A stretch of 64,000 nucleotides of DNA from NCBI GenBank assembly GCA_038103905.1, contig JAYNZW010000002.1, forward strand, positions 59,574 to 123,573, given 5' to 3'. This DNA is from CABYIR01 sp038103905. GTDB taxonomy: Bacteria; Pseudomonadota; Alphaproteobacteria; Pelagibacterales; AG-422-B15. Below the pieces are notes generated by a model. The model saw only the letters and a list, made by a program, of their open reading frames with translations, searched no databases and was not told where the DNA came from. Every line of letters starts with the position of its first letter. Position 1 is the first letter of the stretch. Below are positions 25,502 through 34,586 of this stretch, in pieces. Made by a program: the position numbers and the translations under genes.

Positions 25502-26267
25502 TTGTATATGCAATTAGATAAAAAATTAAATTTAGAATTAAAAAAAATTACCATATTAGCTGGAAAAGCAATACTCAAAATCTATAGAAAACCTTTTAAA
25601 AAAAATCTCAAAGTAGATAAATCACCAATTACTGAGGCTGATATTGCAGCAAACAATATTATTTGCTCACGCTTAAAAAAACTTACACCAAATATCCCTA
25701 TTATCTCTGAAGAAAATGATATTAGGCCAAAAAATATTAGTCTATTTTGGTTAGTTGACCCACTCGATGGCACAAAAGAATTCATAAAGAAAAATGGTGA
25801 GTTTACAGTAAATATTGCTTTAATAAAAAATAAGAAGCCAATTTATGGGATTATTTTTAAGNNNNNNNNNNGTATCAAAAGATCTTTATTTTACTGAGAA
25901 TAAGTTTTCATATCATTCAAAGTTAGACAAAAATTATAATCTGACAAAAAAAGTTAAAATTAAAATAAAAAAAAGAAAGATAAAAATACTAGCATTAAGC
26001 AGGTCACATAGCAGAAATAATGATTTAATACTTAAAAAATTCAATGCAAATAAGATTATACAAACTGGAAGCTCGATAAAACTTTGTCTCATTGCAGATG
26101 GTTCAGCTAATATTTATCCAAGACTAGGCACTACAATGGAATGGGATATAGCTGCTGGTGATGCGATCTTGAGAAAAGCAGGAGGAAAAATAAAAACTCT
26201 TGATGGTAAAATTTTAAAATACGGAAAGAGGAATTTTAAAAACACCTCGTTTATTGCTAGAGGTTAG
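25502..26267 (+). CDS. cysQ: 3'(2'),5'-bisphosphate nucleotidase CysQ, interrupted by an assembly gap
   Basis: Inositol-monophosphatase-fold enzyme that hydrolyses PAP formed during sulfate assimilation. The first 120 codons (to 25861) contain the metal motifs P-I-T-E-A-D, I-S-E-E-N and D-P-L-D-G-T-K-E-F. After ten N the frame resumes as V-S-K-D-L-Y-F and ends with G-T-T-M-E-W-D-I-A-A-G-D-A-I, the second signature. The two halves are one base out of phase across the ten-N placeholder. A true insert whose length is a multiple of three would restore one frame. I therefore read this as one intact gene with a small unresolved gap, not a pseudogene. The stop overlaps the dihydroorotase stop (TTAG). 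Confidence 0.85.
25862..25871. other. Assembly gap (10 N)
   Basis: Ten undetermined bases inside cysQ. The count is probably a fixed placeholder. Reading frames on the two sides fit a missing stretch whose length is a multiple of three. Confidence 0.98.
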
Positions 26268-27583
26268 GCAAACTTTAATGGTTTTCCACTTGGCTTACCA
26301 ATAATTTTTCCATTCCAGAATACTTTATTTCCACGAATCATAGTGCCAACTGGCCAACCTTTAATCTTCATGCCATGAAAAGGTGTCCAGCCACATTTGC
26401 TTTGAACCTCTTTATTACTTATTTTTTTTGTTTTAGACATATCCACAAACGTAAAGTCTGCGTCATAACCTTTTTGAATTAATCCTTTATTCTTAATCTT
26501 AAACCTATTGATAGGATTATAACTTGTTAGCTCAACAACATTATTAATTGATATCATTTTTTTTGAAACTTCATTTAGAAGAATCGGTAATAATGTCTGT
26601 ACACCAGGCATCCCCGATGGACTATCGGGATACTCTAATTTTTTTTCTGAAAGCTTGTGAGGAGCATGATCAGATCCAACAATGTCTATTTCATTATTTT
26701 TAAGCGCTTGTCTGAGTCTTTTGTTGTGTTTCACAGATCGAATTGGGGGATTCATCTGGGCCAATGTTCCTAATTTATCGTAGCATAAAGGTGATGACAA
26801 AACTAAATGCTGAGGAGTAACTTCATATGAAACATATTTCTTATTCTTATTTAAAAACTCAATTTCCTCAGCAGTAGTAATATGTAAAATATGAATTTTC
26901 TTTTTTGTTTGATTTGCCAATTTAACAAGATTTTTAGTACAAATAAGGCAAACACTTTCGTTCCTCCATTTTGGGTGTGATTTTGGATCACCTCTTTTAA
27001 TAAATTTTTCTCTTTTATTTAATTCATTCTGATCTTCTGAATGAAAAGAAATCATTTTTTTTGTACTTTTCATAATTCTCTTTATGTCTTTGTAATCTGA
27101 AACAATAAGAGTCCCTGTTGATACGCCTACGAAAACTTTAATGCCACAACAGCCTACTTCTTTTTCCATTTTTTTTATTTCGGCTGTATTATTTTTTTCA
27201 GCACCAAAATAGAATGCATAATTACAAAACATTCTATTTTTTGCGCTATTCAATTTTTTTTTAAATAAAGTTTTAGTGGACATACTTGGATTATTATTAG
27301 GCATATCAAATACAGTTGTTATACCACCAGCAACCGCTGCTCTACTTCCACTTTTTAAATCTTCTTTATCAGTATTACCCGGCTCTCTAAAATGAACTTG
27401 TGTATCTATAGCGCCTGGTAAAATATGAAGACCTTTAGCATCTATTGTTTTGAAAGCTTTTAAATCAGATAGATCGCCTACCCTGTAGATCTTTCCTTTA
27501 TGAACCGCTATATCGTCTTTAATGGTCTCTTTATGAGTAACATACGAGCCATTTTTAATTATTAAGTCTATTTTTTTTGTCAT
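26264..27583 (-). CDS. pyrC: Dihydroorotase-family amidohydrolase
   Basis: A 439-residue class I cyclic amidohydrolase, most likely the dihydroorotase of pyrimidine synthesis. The metal motif region reads P-G-A-I-D-T-Q-V-H-F-R-E-P-G: the usual H-x-H has glutamine in the first position. Later motifs are intact: the F-D-M-P-N-N-N-P substrate loop, L-H-I-T-T-A-E-E, and G-S-D-H-A-P-H with the catalytic aspartate. I recall the same Q-V-H form in a group of alphaproteobacterial dihydroorotases, so it may be a family trait and not a defect. Allantoinase or another amidohydrolase is possible. Confidence 0.82.
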   Translation of the reverse strand: MTKKIDLIIKNGSYVTHKETIKDDIAVHKGKIYRVGDLSDLKAFKTIDAKGLHILPGAIDTQVHFREPGNTDKEDLKSGSRAAVAGGITTVFDMPNNNPSMSTKTLFKKKLNSAKNRMFCNYAFYFGAEKNNTAEIKKMEKEVGCCGIKVFVGVSTGTLIVSDYKDIKRIMKSTKKMISFHSEDQNELNKREKFIKRGDPKSHPKWRNESVCLICTKNLVKLANQTKKKIHILHITTAEEIEFLNKNKKYVSYEVTPQHLVLSSPLCYDKLGTLAQMNPPIRSVKHNKRLRQALKNNEIDIVGSDHAPHKLSEKKLEYPDSPSGMPGVQTLLPILLNEVSKKMISINNVVELTSYNPINRFKIKNKGLIQKGYDADFTFVDMSKTKKISNKEVQSKCGWTPFHGMKIKGWPVGTMIRGNKVFWNGKIIGKPSGKPLKFA

Positions 27584-27606
27584 TATTTTTAAATAATATT
27601 TTTTAT

Positions 27607-28515
27607 TTAATTTAATACTAGACTTACTTTTATATCTTTAAAATAGCTATGTGAATCTTTTAGAGTAAAGTTTTTATCATTTATAAAATCTTTATAAGAT
27701 TTTTCTGTCCTAATTGTAAGGTTATGCTTACCTTTTGGTCCATATACTTTATCATTGGTTGGTCCAAATAAACCAATTGTTGGTATTCCGGCAGCTGATG
27801 AAAGATGCATGTTAGAGCTATCGCTTCCCAGGAAGAGTCTGCTACATTTTAATATAAAGTATGTCTCTACCATATCAGCTTGATTCATTAGATTGACTGC
27901 TTTTGTAGATAATGACTCTTTCAGGTGTTTAATCTTCATATTGTCAGAGGAATTATTTGATGCGCCCAAAATAACAATTTCATAATCTTTGAAAAACTCA
28001 TTGTCAAAAAGTTCAAAGTATTTCTCTATTGGCCAATCTTTACCTTGCCAATTTGAAATTGGTGCAACACAAATAAAATTCTCTCCAATTTTTTTTGACT
28101 TAAGAATATTTTTATATTTTTCTCCGTTAGCCCAAATGGTGGGTTGAATATTATTATCTATTTTTAAAAAATTTGAAAATTGCTCTAGCTTATGTTCATG
28201 CTCATTACCTTTAAAAATTTTTCTTTCATTTGTCTTGAGAAAATATGATAGATAGCTTGACCTTAAATCAATCACCAAATCCCATTTCTTATTCTTTACT
28301 AAATTCCAAATTTTAAACCAGTGTCCTGCATACCTCTGCTTATTAACTACGATAAGTTGTTCTAGTCCAGGCATATCCGTAAATATATCCTTAGAAATTG
28401 AGCTCGTAACAATGGTGAAATCTGCTTTTGAGTATTTTTGAATTAAATGATTTACGAGGCTAGTAGCTAAAATTGTATCTCCTATACGTGAATAGCTTAC
28501 AACTAGAATTTTCAT
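27607..28515 (-). CDS. Glycosyltransferase family 9 (heptosyltransferase-like)
   Basis: A 302-residue GT-B protein of the ADP-heptose:LPS heptosyltransferase family. The N-terminal I-L-V-V-S-Y-S-R-I-G-D-T-I-L-A-T-S is the acceptor-domain signature. The C-terminal F-L-G-S-D-S-S-N-M-H-L-S-S-A-A-G-I-P-T-I-G-L-F-G-P-T is the nucleotide-sugar-binding signature. It probably adds a sugar to the LPS core or a similar envelope glycan. It follows dihydroorotase on the same strand with a short gap. Confidence 0.9.
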   Translation of the reverse strand: MKILVVSYSRIGDTILATSLVNHLIQKYSKADFTIVTSSISKDIFTDMPGLEQLIVVNKQRYAGHWFKIWNLVKNKKWDLVIDLRSSYLSYFLKTNERKIFKGNEHEHKLEQFSNFLKIDNNIQPTIWANGEKYKNILKSKKIGENFICVAPISNWQGKDWPIEKYFELFDNEFFKDYEIVILGASNNSSDNMKIKHLKESLSTKAVNLMNQADMVETYFILKCSRLFLGSDSSNMHLSSAAGIPTIGLFGPTNDKVYGPKGKHNLTIRTEKSYKDFINDKNFTLKDSHSYFKDIKVSLVLN

Positions 28516-28570
28516 TTTTATAAATATATATATAAAATATTATTATTAATATGAAATTATCAATTCACTT

Positions 28571-29455
28571 ATGAAAGTAAGCAAAAATGAGAATATATCT
28601 GTATTAGAAATTTCTGGTCAAGATAGAGTTGAATTTCTTAATAATATTTTTACAAATGATGTCTCAAAGGTTTCTAAAAAAAACTCTATTTATACTTGTC
28701 TTCTTAATCCACAGGGAAAACTTATTGCAGACTTAATTTTATCTGATTATAAAAACAACTTTTTTATTCTATGTTATTCTGATTTTACTGAAGATTTAAT
28801 AAAGATACTCAAAATTTATAAATTAAGATCAAAAGTTGAAATTACAGATGTGTCATCTAGCTTTCAGTATTATTTTGTTGATTATGAAAATTTAAAAACA
28901 ACATTAAATAAAAGTGAAATTTTTGCTGGAAATTCATTTATATCAAATAATTCATTATTAGTAATTGATCCAAGACTTATAGAGTTAGGTGCTCATGTAA
29001 TAACAGAAGATAATCTCATTGATGGACAAGAATATGAAATTAACAATGAAGATATTGATTTAAATTATTTTAAAAATGGGGTTATTCCTTCATCATTATT
29101 ATCAAAATTAAAAAAAGTATATCCACTAGAGGCAAATATTCATCTTTTAAATGGTATTGACTTTAAAAAAGGCTGTTATGTTGGTCAGGAAGTAACAGCT
29201 CGAATGAAATTAAAAAATAAAATACCAAAAATTATATTTTCTCTTATTAGTGATCGAGAAAATAATCATGAAGATGAAAACGAGAATATTTATGCTAATG
29301 ATCAGGTAGTTGGAAAAATAATAGCAAAACATGATAGATATTATTTTGCTTCAATTGATATGCGAAAAATACAAGGAGAGGATTTAAAAAAAATGAACTT
29401 GTGCAGTGATAGCTGCAATTTTGTAATAAATCATCAGCCTTGGTTTGGATATTAA
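28571..29455 (+). CDS. ygfZ: YgfZ/IbaG57-type folate-binding Fe-S protein
   Basis: A GcvT-fold protein that uses tetrahydrofolate to support assembly or repair of certain Fe-S clusters. The diagnostic K-G-C-Y-V-G-Q-E-V-T-A-R motif is present near residue 205, with the conserved cysteine. The N-terminal part has the family pattern of I-S-G-Q-D-R-V-E-F-L-N-N-I-F-T-N-D-V. At 294 residues it is of normal size. Its stop abuts the tRNA-Leu gene on the opposite strand with no spacer. Confidence 0.92.
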   Translation: MKVSKNENISVLEISGQDRVEFLNNIFTNDVSKVSKKNSIYTCLLNPQGKLIADLILSDYKNNFFILCYSDFTEDLIKILKIYKLRSKVEITDVSSSFQYYFVDYENLKTTLNKSEIFAGNSFISNNSLLVIDPRLIELGAHVITEDNLIDGQEYEINNEDIDLNYFKNGVIPSSLLSKLKKVYPLEANIHLLNGIDFKKGCYVGQEVTARMKLKNKIPKIIFSLISDRENNHEDENENIYANDQVVGKIIAKHDRYYFASIDMRKIQGEDLKKMNLCSDSCNFVINHQPWFGY

Positions 29456-29541
29456 TGGTGCCGTCGGCGAGACTCGAACTCGCACGAACTATGTTCACTG
29501 ATCCCTCAAACCAGCCTGTCTACCAATTCCAGCACGACGGC
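29456..29541 (-). tRNA. tRNA-Leu (GAG)
   Basis: A class II tRNA of 86 bases with an encoded CCA on the minus strand. The acceptor stem GCCGTCG/CGACGGC is perfect. The anticodon stem CTGGT/ATCAG closes a TTGAGGG loop, giving anticodon GAG, and a long variable arm is present. The gene directly abuts the stop of ygfZ. Confidence 0.92.
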
Positions 29542-29630
29542 AAAACCCTATTTTTAGCTCAAAACTAGAAGGAGTTGAAATATATACAATTAACTATAAT
29601 TGTTATAAATAATTATTGAATAAAATTATT

Positions 29631-30650
29631 ATGCAACAAGAACTATCATATCCATCTGATTACAATGCTGAGGTTAAAGCCTCAACAGCTGAACTTTATA
29701 AATCTGTTTCTAAGATTATTCCCGAAGTTGAATGGCCATTTCATGCACCTTTGATCCATGAGATCAAAAAACTTAAAAAGGAAAAAAATGCCACAATTCT
29801 TACGCACAATTATCAAACACCAGAAATATTTCACTGTGTTTCTGATATCGTGGGAGACTCATTAAAACTTGCATATGAAGCAAGGGATAGCGAAGCAGAT
29901 ACTATTATTGTTTGTGGGGTCCATTTTATGGCTGAAACAGCAAAAATTCTTAGCCCTAATAAAAAAGTACTTATTCCAGACATGCGTGCTGGGTGTTCAT
30001 TGGCTGACTCAATTACCGCAGAGGATATTCGATTACTTAAACAAAAGTATCCAGGAGTGCCGGTTGTCACTTATGTAAATACATCTGCTGAAGTCAAAGC
30101 TGAAACCGATGTTTGTTGTACATCTGGAAATGCTAAGTTAGTAGTAGAGTCATTAAATTCTGATAAAGTTATATTTTTACCTGATGAATTTTTAGCGCAA
30201 AACATTGCTAATCAAACAGATGTAAAAATTATTTCATGGAAAGGTCGCTGTGAAGTCCATGAGCGTTTTACGGCTAAGGAAATCTTAGCTTACAAAGAAC
30301 AGCACAAAAATATTGTAGTTTTAGCGCACCCAGAATGCTCTCCTGAAGTAATTGAAGTAAGTGACTTTACAGGTTCAACTGCAGGAATGAATAACTATGT
30401 AAAAGATAACCAACCTGAGAAAGTCATCATGGTTACTGAGTGTTCAATGAGTGATAATGTTGCAATAGAAAACCCTAATGTAGAATTTGTTCGCCCCTGT
30501 AATTTATGCCCTCATATGAAACGTATTACTTTGAAAAAGATTTATGATGCACTTAGATTTGATCAACATGAAGTTACTGTTGATGATCAAATTATTGACA
30601 AGGCGCGCCTCTCAATTGATCGTATGCTTGAAATTGGCAGACAAAAATAA
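29631..30650 (+). CDS. nadA: Quinolinate synthase
   Basis: Condenses iminoaspartate with dihydroxyacetone phosphate to quinolinate in NAD synthesis. The three cysteines that hold the [4Fe-4S] cluster are in V-C-G-V-H-F, H-P-E-C-S-P and C-N-L-C-P-H-M. The Y-V-N-T-S-A-E-V-K-A motif is typical. I place the start at the ATG at 29631 (339 residues); a TTG at 29616 would add five residues. It overlaps nadB by one base (TAATG), so nadA-nadB-nadC form one operon. Confidence 0.96.
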   Translation: MQQELSYPSDYNAEVKASTAELYKSVSKIIPEVEWPFHAPLIHEIKKLKKEKNATILTHNYQTPEIFHCVSDIVGDSLKLAYEARDSEADTIIVCGVHFMAETAKILSPNKKVLIPDMRAGCSLADSITAEDIRLLKQKYPGVPVVTYVNTSAEVKAETDVCCTSGNAKLVVESLNSDKVIFLPDEFLAQNIANQTDVKIISWKGRCEVHERFTAKEILAYKEQHKNIVVLAHPECSPEVIEVSDFTGSTAGMNNYVKDNQPEKVIMVTECSMSDNVAIENPNVEFVRPCNLCPHMKRITLKKIYDALRFDQHEVTVDDQIIDKARLSIDRMLEIGRQK

Positions 30651-32269
30651 TGACTGATAGCATATATTCTCCCGATGTGGTCATTGTAGGCGGTGGAGTC
30701 GCAGGCCTAAATGCAGCTTTAAACTTAGCTCCACGAAAAGTTTGTGTAATCACTAAAAACTCTCTCGGAATAAATACGTCAAGTAGTTGGGCACAAGGTG
30801 GTATTGCAGCACCTTTTGCAAAAGAAGACAGTAATGAAAGTCATATAAGTGATACTCTTGCAACGGCAAAAGGGTTAGCAAAGTCTGAGGTGGTTAGAGA
30901 AGTTATTTCTGAGTCCATTAATATAATTACAGATTTAGAAAATATAGGCATTGAATTTGATAAAAATCCAGATGGAACTTTTAATCTTGGATTAGAAGCT
31001 GCTCATAGTTTCAATCGAATTGTAAAATCTAAGGGTGATAGCTCTGGCATTGAAATTATGCGTGGGCTTACAGAAAAAGTGAGGTCTTCTGAGCATATAA
31101 CTGTTCTAGAAAATGTGTCTATTGACAGCATTATGATGGAAAACAATACGATTTATGGAGTAATTGGACACTTAAATAATCAAAATTTACCTGAAAACCA
31201 TGTAGTCATTCAAAGCCCTAATGTCATTTTAGCAACTGGGGGACTTGGTGGCATCTTTGCCAATACTACCAACCCTCGTACATCTTACGGCGAAGGTATT
31301 GCTCTTGCGGCAGAAGCAGGGGCTATCATAACTGATATGGAGTTTGTTCAATTTCATCCAACTGGCCTAGATTTTGGTCTTGATCCTACTCCCCTTGCAA
31401 CAGAAGCGATACGTGGGGAAGGTGCAACATTAGTTAATCAGCATAATGAAAGATTCATGCTTGATGTCCATCCACAAGCTGAATTAGCCTCAAGAGATAT
31501 TATTGCTCAAAGTATTTTTGATCAAATTGAAAAAGGAAACTCTGTATTTCTTGATTGTAGAGAAAATATTGGAAGTGATTTTGGTAAACAGTTCCCTCAA
31601 GTAAAATCATATTGTGACAAGGCTGATATAGATCCAAGTTCTGAATTAATACCAATTATTCCTGTAGCTCATTATCATATTGGAGGAGTAAAAACGGATC
31701 TCAAGGGTCGTTCATCAGTTGAAGGACTTTGGTGTTGTGGAGAAGTAGCTGCTACAGGTATTCATGGGGCCAATCGACTTGCATCAAATTCAATTCTAGA
31801 GTCTCTTGTATTTGCTAAAATTGTTGCAGAAGAAATTAATAAAAATCCAATTAAAAAGATAGATAATGTAAGTCAGACATTTATTAAAACATACAAAGAA
31901 AAGACAAGAAACAAAATAAGAGCAAAAAAATATATTTGGCAGCTTCGCTCATCAATGATGAGAAACTTAGGCATTGTTAGAAATTCTCAATCGATAATAA
32001 GGGGATTGAAAGATATTTTAAGAATTGAAAGAGAGTCAAAAGGCTTATCAGCAAAACTTAATGATATGATTTTAGTTAGTAAATTTATAATTGCTGGAGC
32101 CTATAAAAGAAAAGAGAGTCGTGGTTGCCATCTAAGATCAGATTATATTGCTGAAAATGACAAATTTAAGTTGAATATAGATCAAGATTTGAAATCGATG
32201 GAACTAGATATCCAAAAGATACTGGAAACTGCTCAACTGCGTGTTGATGATAAACATGTTGCTCTCTAA
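30650..32269 (+). CDS. nadB: L-aspartate oxidase
   Basis: FAD enzyme that oxidises L-aspartate to iminoaspartate for NadA. The FAD motif G-G-G-V-A-G-L-N-A-A is at the N-terminus. The succinate-dehydrogenase-like signatures S-S-W-A-Q-G-G-I-A-A, Q-F-H-P-T-G-L, E-A-I-R-G-E-G-A and H-Y-H-I-G-G-V are all present. Full length of 539 residues. It lies between nadA (one-base overlap) and nadC (short overlap). Confidence 0.97.
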   Translation: MTDSIYSPDVVIVGGGVAGLNAALNLAPRKVCVITKNSLGINTSSSWAQGGIAAPFAKEDSNESHISDTLATAKGLAKSEVVREVISESINIITDLENIGIEFDKNPDGTFNLGLEAAHSFNRIVKSKGDSSGIEIMRGLTEKVRSSEHITVLENVSIDSIMMENNTIYGVIGHLNNQNLPENHVVIQSPNVILATGGLGGIFANTTNPRTSYGEGIALAAEAGAIITDMEFVQFHPTGLDFGLDPTPLATEAIRGEGATLVNQHNERFMLDVHPQAELASRDIIAQSIFDQIEKGNSVFLDCRENIGSDFGKQFPQVKSYCDKADIDPSSELIPIIPVAHYHIGGVKTDLKGRSSVEGLWCCGEVAATGIHGANRLASNSILESLVFAKIVAEEINKNPIKKIDNVSQTFIKTYKEKTRNKIRAKKYIWQLRSSMMRNLGIVRNSQSIIRGLKDILRIERESKGLSAKLNDMILVSKFIIAGAYKRKESRGCHLRSDYIAENDKFKLNIDQDLKSMELDIQKILETAQLRVDDKHVAL

Positions 32270-33089
32270 AAAATATATAAAATCTCAAGTAAGTACTGCT
32301 CTTAAAGAAGATCTCGGAATATTAGGCGATATTACATCTCAAGCAACTATTCCCGTAAATCATAACTCATCTGCTGAGATTAAACTTAAAGAAGATGCAG
32401 TTCTTTGTGGGGTTGAGTTTGCTATTCAGGCATTCAAACTTTTAGATAAAAAAATAAAGATCGGTAAACAAAAAAAGGATGGCTTAATACTGAAGAAAGG
32501 TTCATCAATTTTAAAAATTTATGGCAATACCCAAGCTATTCTTGCTGCTGAGCGGACTGCTCTTAATTTTTTAGGACTTATGTCAGGCATAGCTACAAAA
32601 GCAAATAAATATTCAAAAATAGCTAAAAAATATGGTTCCAAAATTTACTCTACTCGTAAAACTATTGTTGGAATTCGAGAATTACAAAAATATGCTCTTT
32701 CTATAGGGGGTGCAAATATTAATAGAATGACACTCGATGACTTTTTTTTCATAAAAGATAATCATATTTCAAAAGCAGATAATATTGTTGATAGTATTGA
32801 TCAAGTAAGAATGTTTTATCCAAAAAAAAAGATAACAGTCGAAGTTGATAAAATATCTCAGTTAAAACAAATTCTGAATAAAAAAATAGATGTTGTTCTA
32901 TTAGATAATATGAATGTGTCGCAAATAAAAAAATGTTTAAAACTCGTCAATAATAAATTTGAATGTGAAGCTTCAGGAAATGTTAGTTTAAAAAATCTTG
33001 ATGCAATAGCAAAGACAGGTGTAAATAGAATTTCAACAGGACAACTAACTCATAGTATCAACAACGTAGACTTTGGCCTAGAGTTATAA
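32256..33089 (+). CDS. nadC: Nicotinate-nucleotide pyrophosphorylase
   Basis: Quinolinate phosphoribosyltransferase, the third step of NAD synthesis. Motifs include E-D-L-G-I-L-G-D-I-T-S, A-E-R-T-A-L-N-F-L-G-L-M-S-G-I-A-T, and S-T-R-K-T-I-V-G-I-R-E-L-Q-K-Y-A. The last usually reads T-x-P-G; here V replaces P. The metal/phosphate segments L-L-D-N-M and E-A-S-G-N-V are intact. I chose the ATG at 32256, which overlaps the nadB end by 14 bases; GTG at 32241 and ATG at 32247 are alternatives. About 277 residues. Confidence 0.94.
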   Translation: MLLSKKYIKSQVSTALKEDLGILGDITSQATIPVNHNSSAEIKLKEDAVLCGVEFAIQAFKLLDKKIKIGKQKKDGLILKKGSSILKIYGNTQAILAAERTALNFLGLMSGIATKANKYSKIAKKYGSKIYSTRKTIVGIRELQKYALSIGGANINRMTLDDFFFIKDNHISKADNIVDSIDQVRMFYPKKKITVEVDKISQLKQILNKKIDVVLLDNMNVSQIKKCLKLVNNKFECEASGNVSLKNLDAIAKTGVNRISTGQLTHSINNVDFGLEL

Positions 33090-33092
33090 ATT

Positions 33093-33878
33093 TCACATTG
33101 AAAATATATAAAGAATGTAAAACATCCATCCAGGAATTAATATAATCCAATAATTATACATCCAAGTCATGCCTACCCAACCTCCCCATGACTCATAATC
33201 AGTGCGCTTTATTCTCTCATAAAAAGATTCTCTTAATCCTTTATAGAAAATTTCTGACTTAAATTCAGGTAAACTTCCCTCAGATTGACTCATTTGTCTT
33301 ACTCTTTTTTTTATCATTCTGAGATGAATTACTTGCCATGGTAAATATAAAAAACCAAAAATAATACTGATAATAAGTAGAACCACTTGAGTATTATGAA
33401 TTTCAGCAAATAAATATAAAAATATGCTGAGAATAGTATTTATTGAGAAAATAACAAACCATCCTAGTTCTTCATAGTAGTATAAATTTTCTTCATTCAA
33501 TAAAATTGCTGACCAAACAAAAAATTGTGAAATACTAACTTGCAAAACCATTATCCAAGACAACAAATCAACTATTAGAAATTGATCATCGTTAATTAAT
33601 CTAAGGACGTAACTAAATTGATAAATGTAGGCAATCTCAACAAAAGTAACTAAAAAACGTGTCAAAAATATTGATGAAAAAAAAGTATCATGGAGTACAA
33701 TTTTTTTAGAATAATTGTTTGGGAAAAGACAGCGGTAAGCCGATATTATAAATAGTAATTGTGCTGGGGCTAATAAATAAAAATCGACTGAGGAAATAGG
33801 CTCGCTTAAAGATTTAAAGAAAAGAAATAAATTGGTTACAACACCTAACTTTAAACTCCATAGAAGGTATTTATACAT
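33093..33878 (-). CDS. Polytopic membrane protein of unknown function
   Basis: A 261-residue protein with about seven hydrophobic helices (near residues 8-22, 33-50, 66-88, 104-125, 135-160, 163-185 and 240-258) and one cytoplasmic-looking basic loop (about residues 185-235). I do not recognise the family. It is the last gene of the minus-strand operon that begins with the SDR gene and includes the sulfatase, with only three bases to the VOC gene. A role in transport or sensing of the operon's substrate is possible but not shown. Confidence 0.75.
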   Translation of the reverse strand: MYKYLLWSLKLGVVTNLFLFFKSLSEPISSVDFYLLAPAQLLFIISAYRCLFPNNYSKKIVLHDTFFSSIFLTRFLVTFVEIAYIYQFSYVLRLINDDQFLIVDLLSWIMVLQVSISQFFVWSAILLNEENLYYYEELGWFVIFSINTILSIFLYLFAEIHNTQVVLLIISIIFGFLYLPWQVIHLRMIKKRVRQMSQSEGSLPEFKSEIFYKGLRESFYERIKRTDYESWGGWVGMTWMYNYWIILIPGWMFYILYIFSM

Positions 33879-33881
33879 AGG

Positions 33882-34577
33882 TCATTTATACTTTTTACGC
33901 ATATTCATTGCAGCCTCTATGCCTGAAATAGGCTTTTTACCCTTTGGAACTGTATTACCTTTTTGCACTAACTCTTCGTAAGGAACTCCATCTTTATACA
34001 TTTTATATAGAACTTCGATGTCCATATTGGTTCCAACTGGCTCTTCAGGGAATCCCTTTTTTGCGACTTCTTCTTTAAATTCCCCGTCATTTCTCCAATG
34101 TTCATAAAAAATTTCAACCAGATTTCCATCAGGATCTCTATAATAAATTCCACTAATCCATCCATGATTTATTGTCCAGTAAGGCTCTAACCCTTGTTTT
34201 TTTGCCCTAAAATAAAAATCAAACCATTGATCGATAGGATTTAATCGATAAGAAATATGATCAAGACCAACAAGAGTAGGAACTGCTCGATTAATCCAGT
34301 TCTTAAAATTCATAACAATCTTTGGAATAAATCCTAAATTATCAAAAACAGGTTTAGTGTTTGCTATTGCAATTCGATGATGCTCTTCATCAAAAGTCAT
34401 AAAAGTAATTTCTTTACTCTTATACATCGATTTACAACCAAATAAATTCTCATAAAAGTCAATCATCCGATCATAATTCATTGTCTTAAATGATACATGA
34501 TGAAAAGTATCTGGCGCATCACTTGATCTAAATTTTTTATATAGATCTAAATTTAAAACTATTTTTTTTTCTGACAT
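33882..34577 (-). CDS. VOC-family protein, extradiol dioxygenase-like
   Basis: A 231-residue vicinal-oxygen-chelate protein. Two beta-alpha-beta-beta-beta modules are suggested, and the metal triad of extradiol dioxygenases can be traced: H27 in H-H-V-S-F, H107 in L-D-H-I-S-Y, and E155 in G-N-L-V-E-I-F-Y-E, preceded by D-P-D. It could cleave a catechol-type ring or act as a glyoxalase-like isomerase. Placement in an operon with a sulfatase and an SDR, and close to a flavin hydroxylase and an FAH hydrolase, favours ring-cleavage chemistry (inference). The C-terminal 60 residues are outside the core fold. Confidence 0.82.
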   Translation of the reverse strand: MSEKKIVLNLDLYKKFRSSDAPDTFHHVSFKTMNYDRMIDFYENLFGCKSMYKSKEITFMTFDEEHHRIAIANTKPVFDNLGFIPKIVMNFKNWINRAVPTLVGLDHISYRLNPIDQWFDFYFRAKKQGLEPYWTINHGWISGIYYRDPDGNLVEIFYEHWRNDGEFKEEVAKKGFPEEPVGTNMDIEVLYKMYKDGVPYEELVQKGNTVPKGKKPISGIEAAMNMRKKYK

Positions 34578-34586
34578 AATCTTTTG

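Noticed and set aside
25502..26267. cysQ as a frameshifted pseudogene
   Set aside because: The phase change coincides exactly with the ten-N placeholder, and both halves carry intact motifs.
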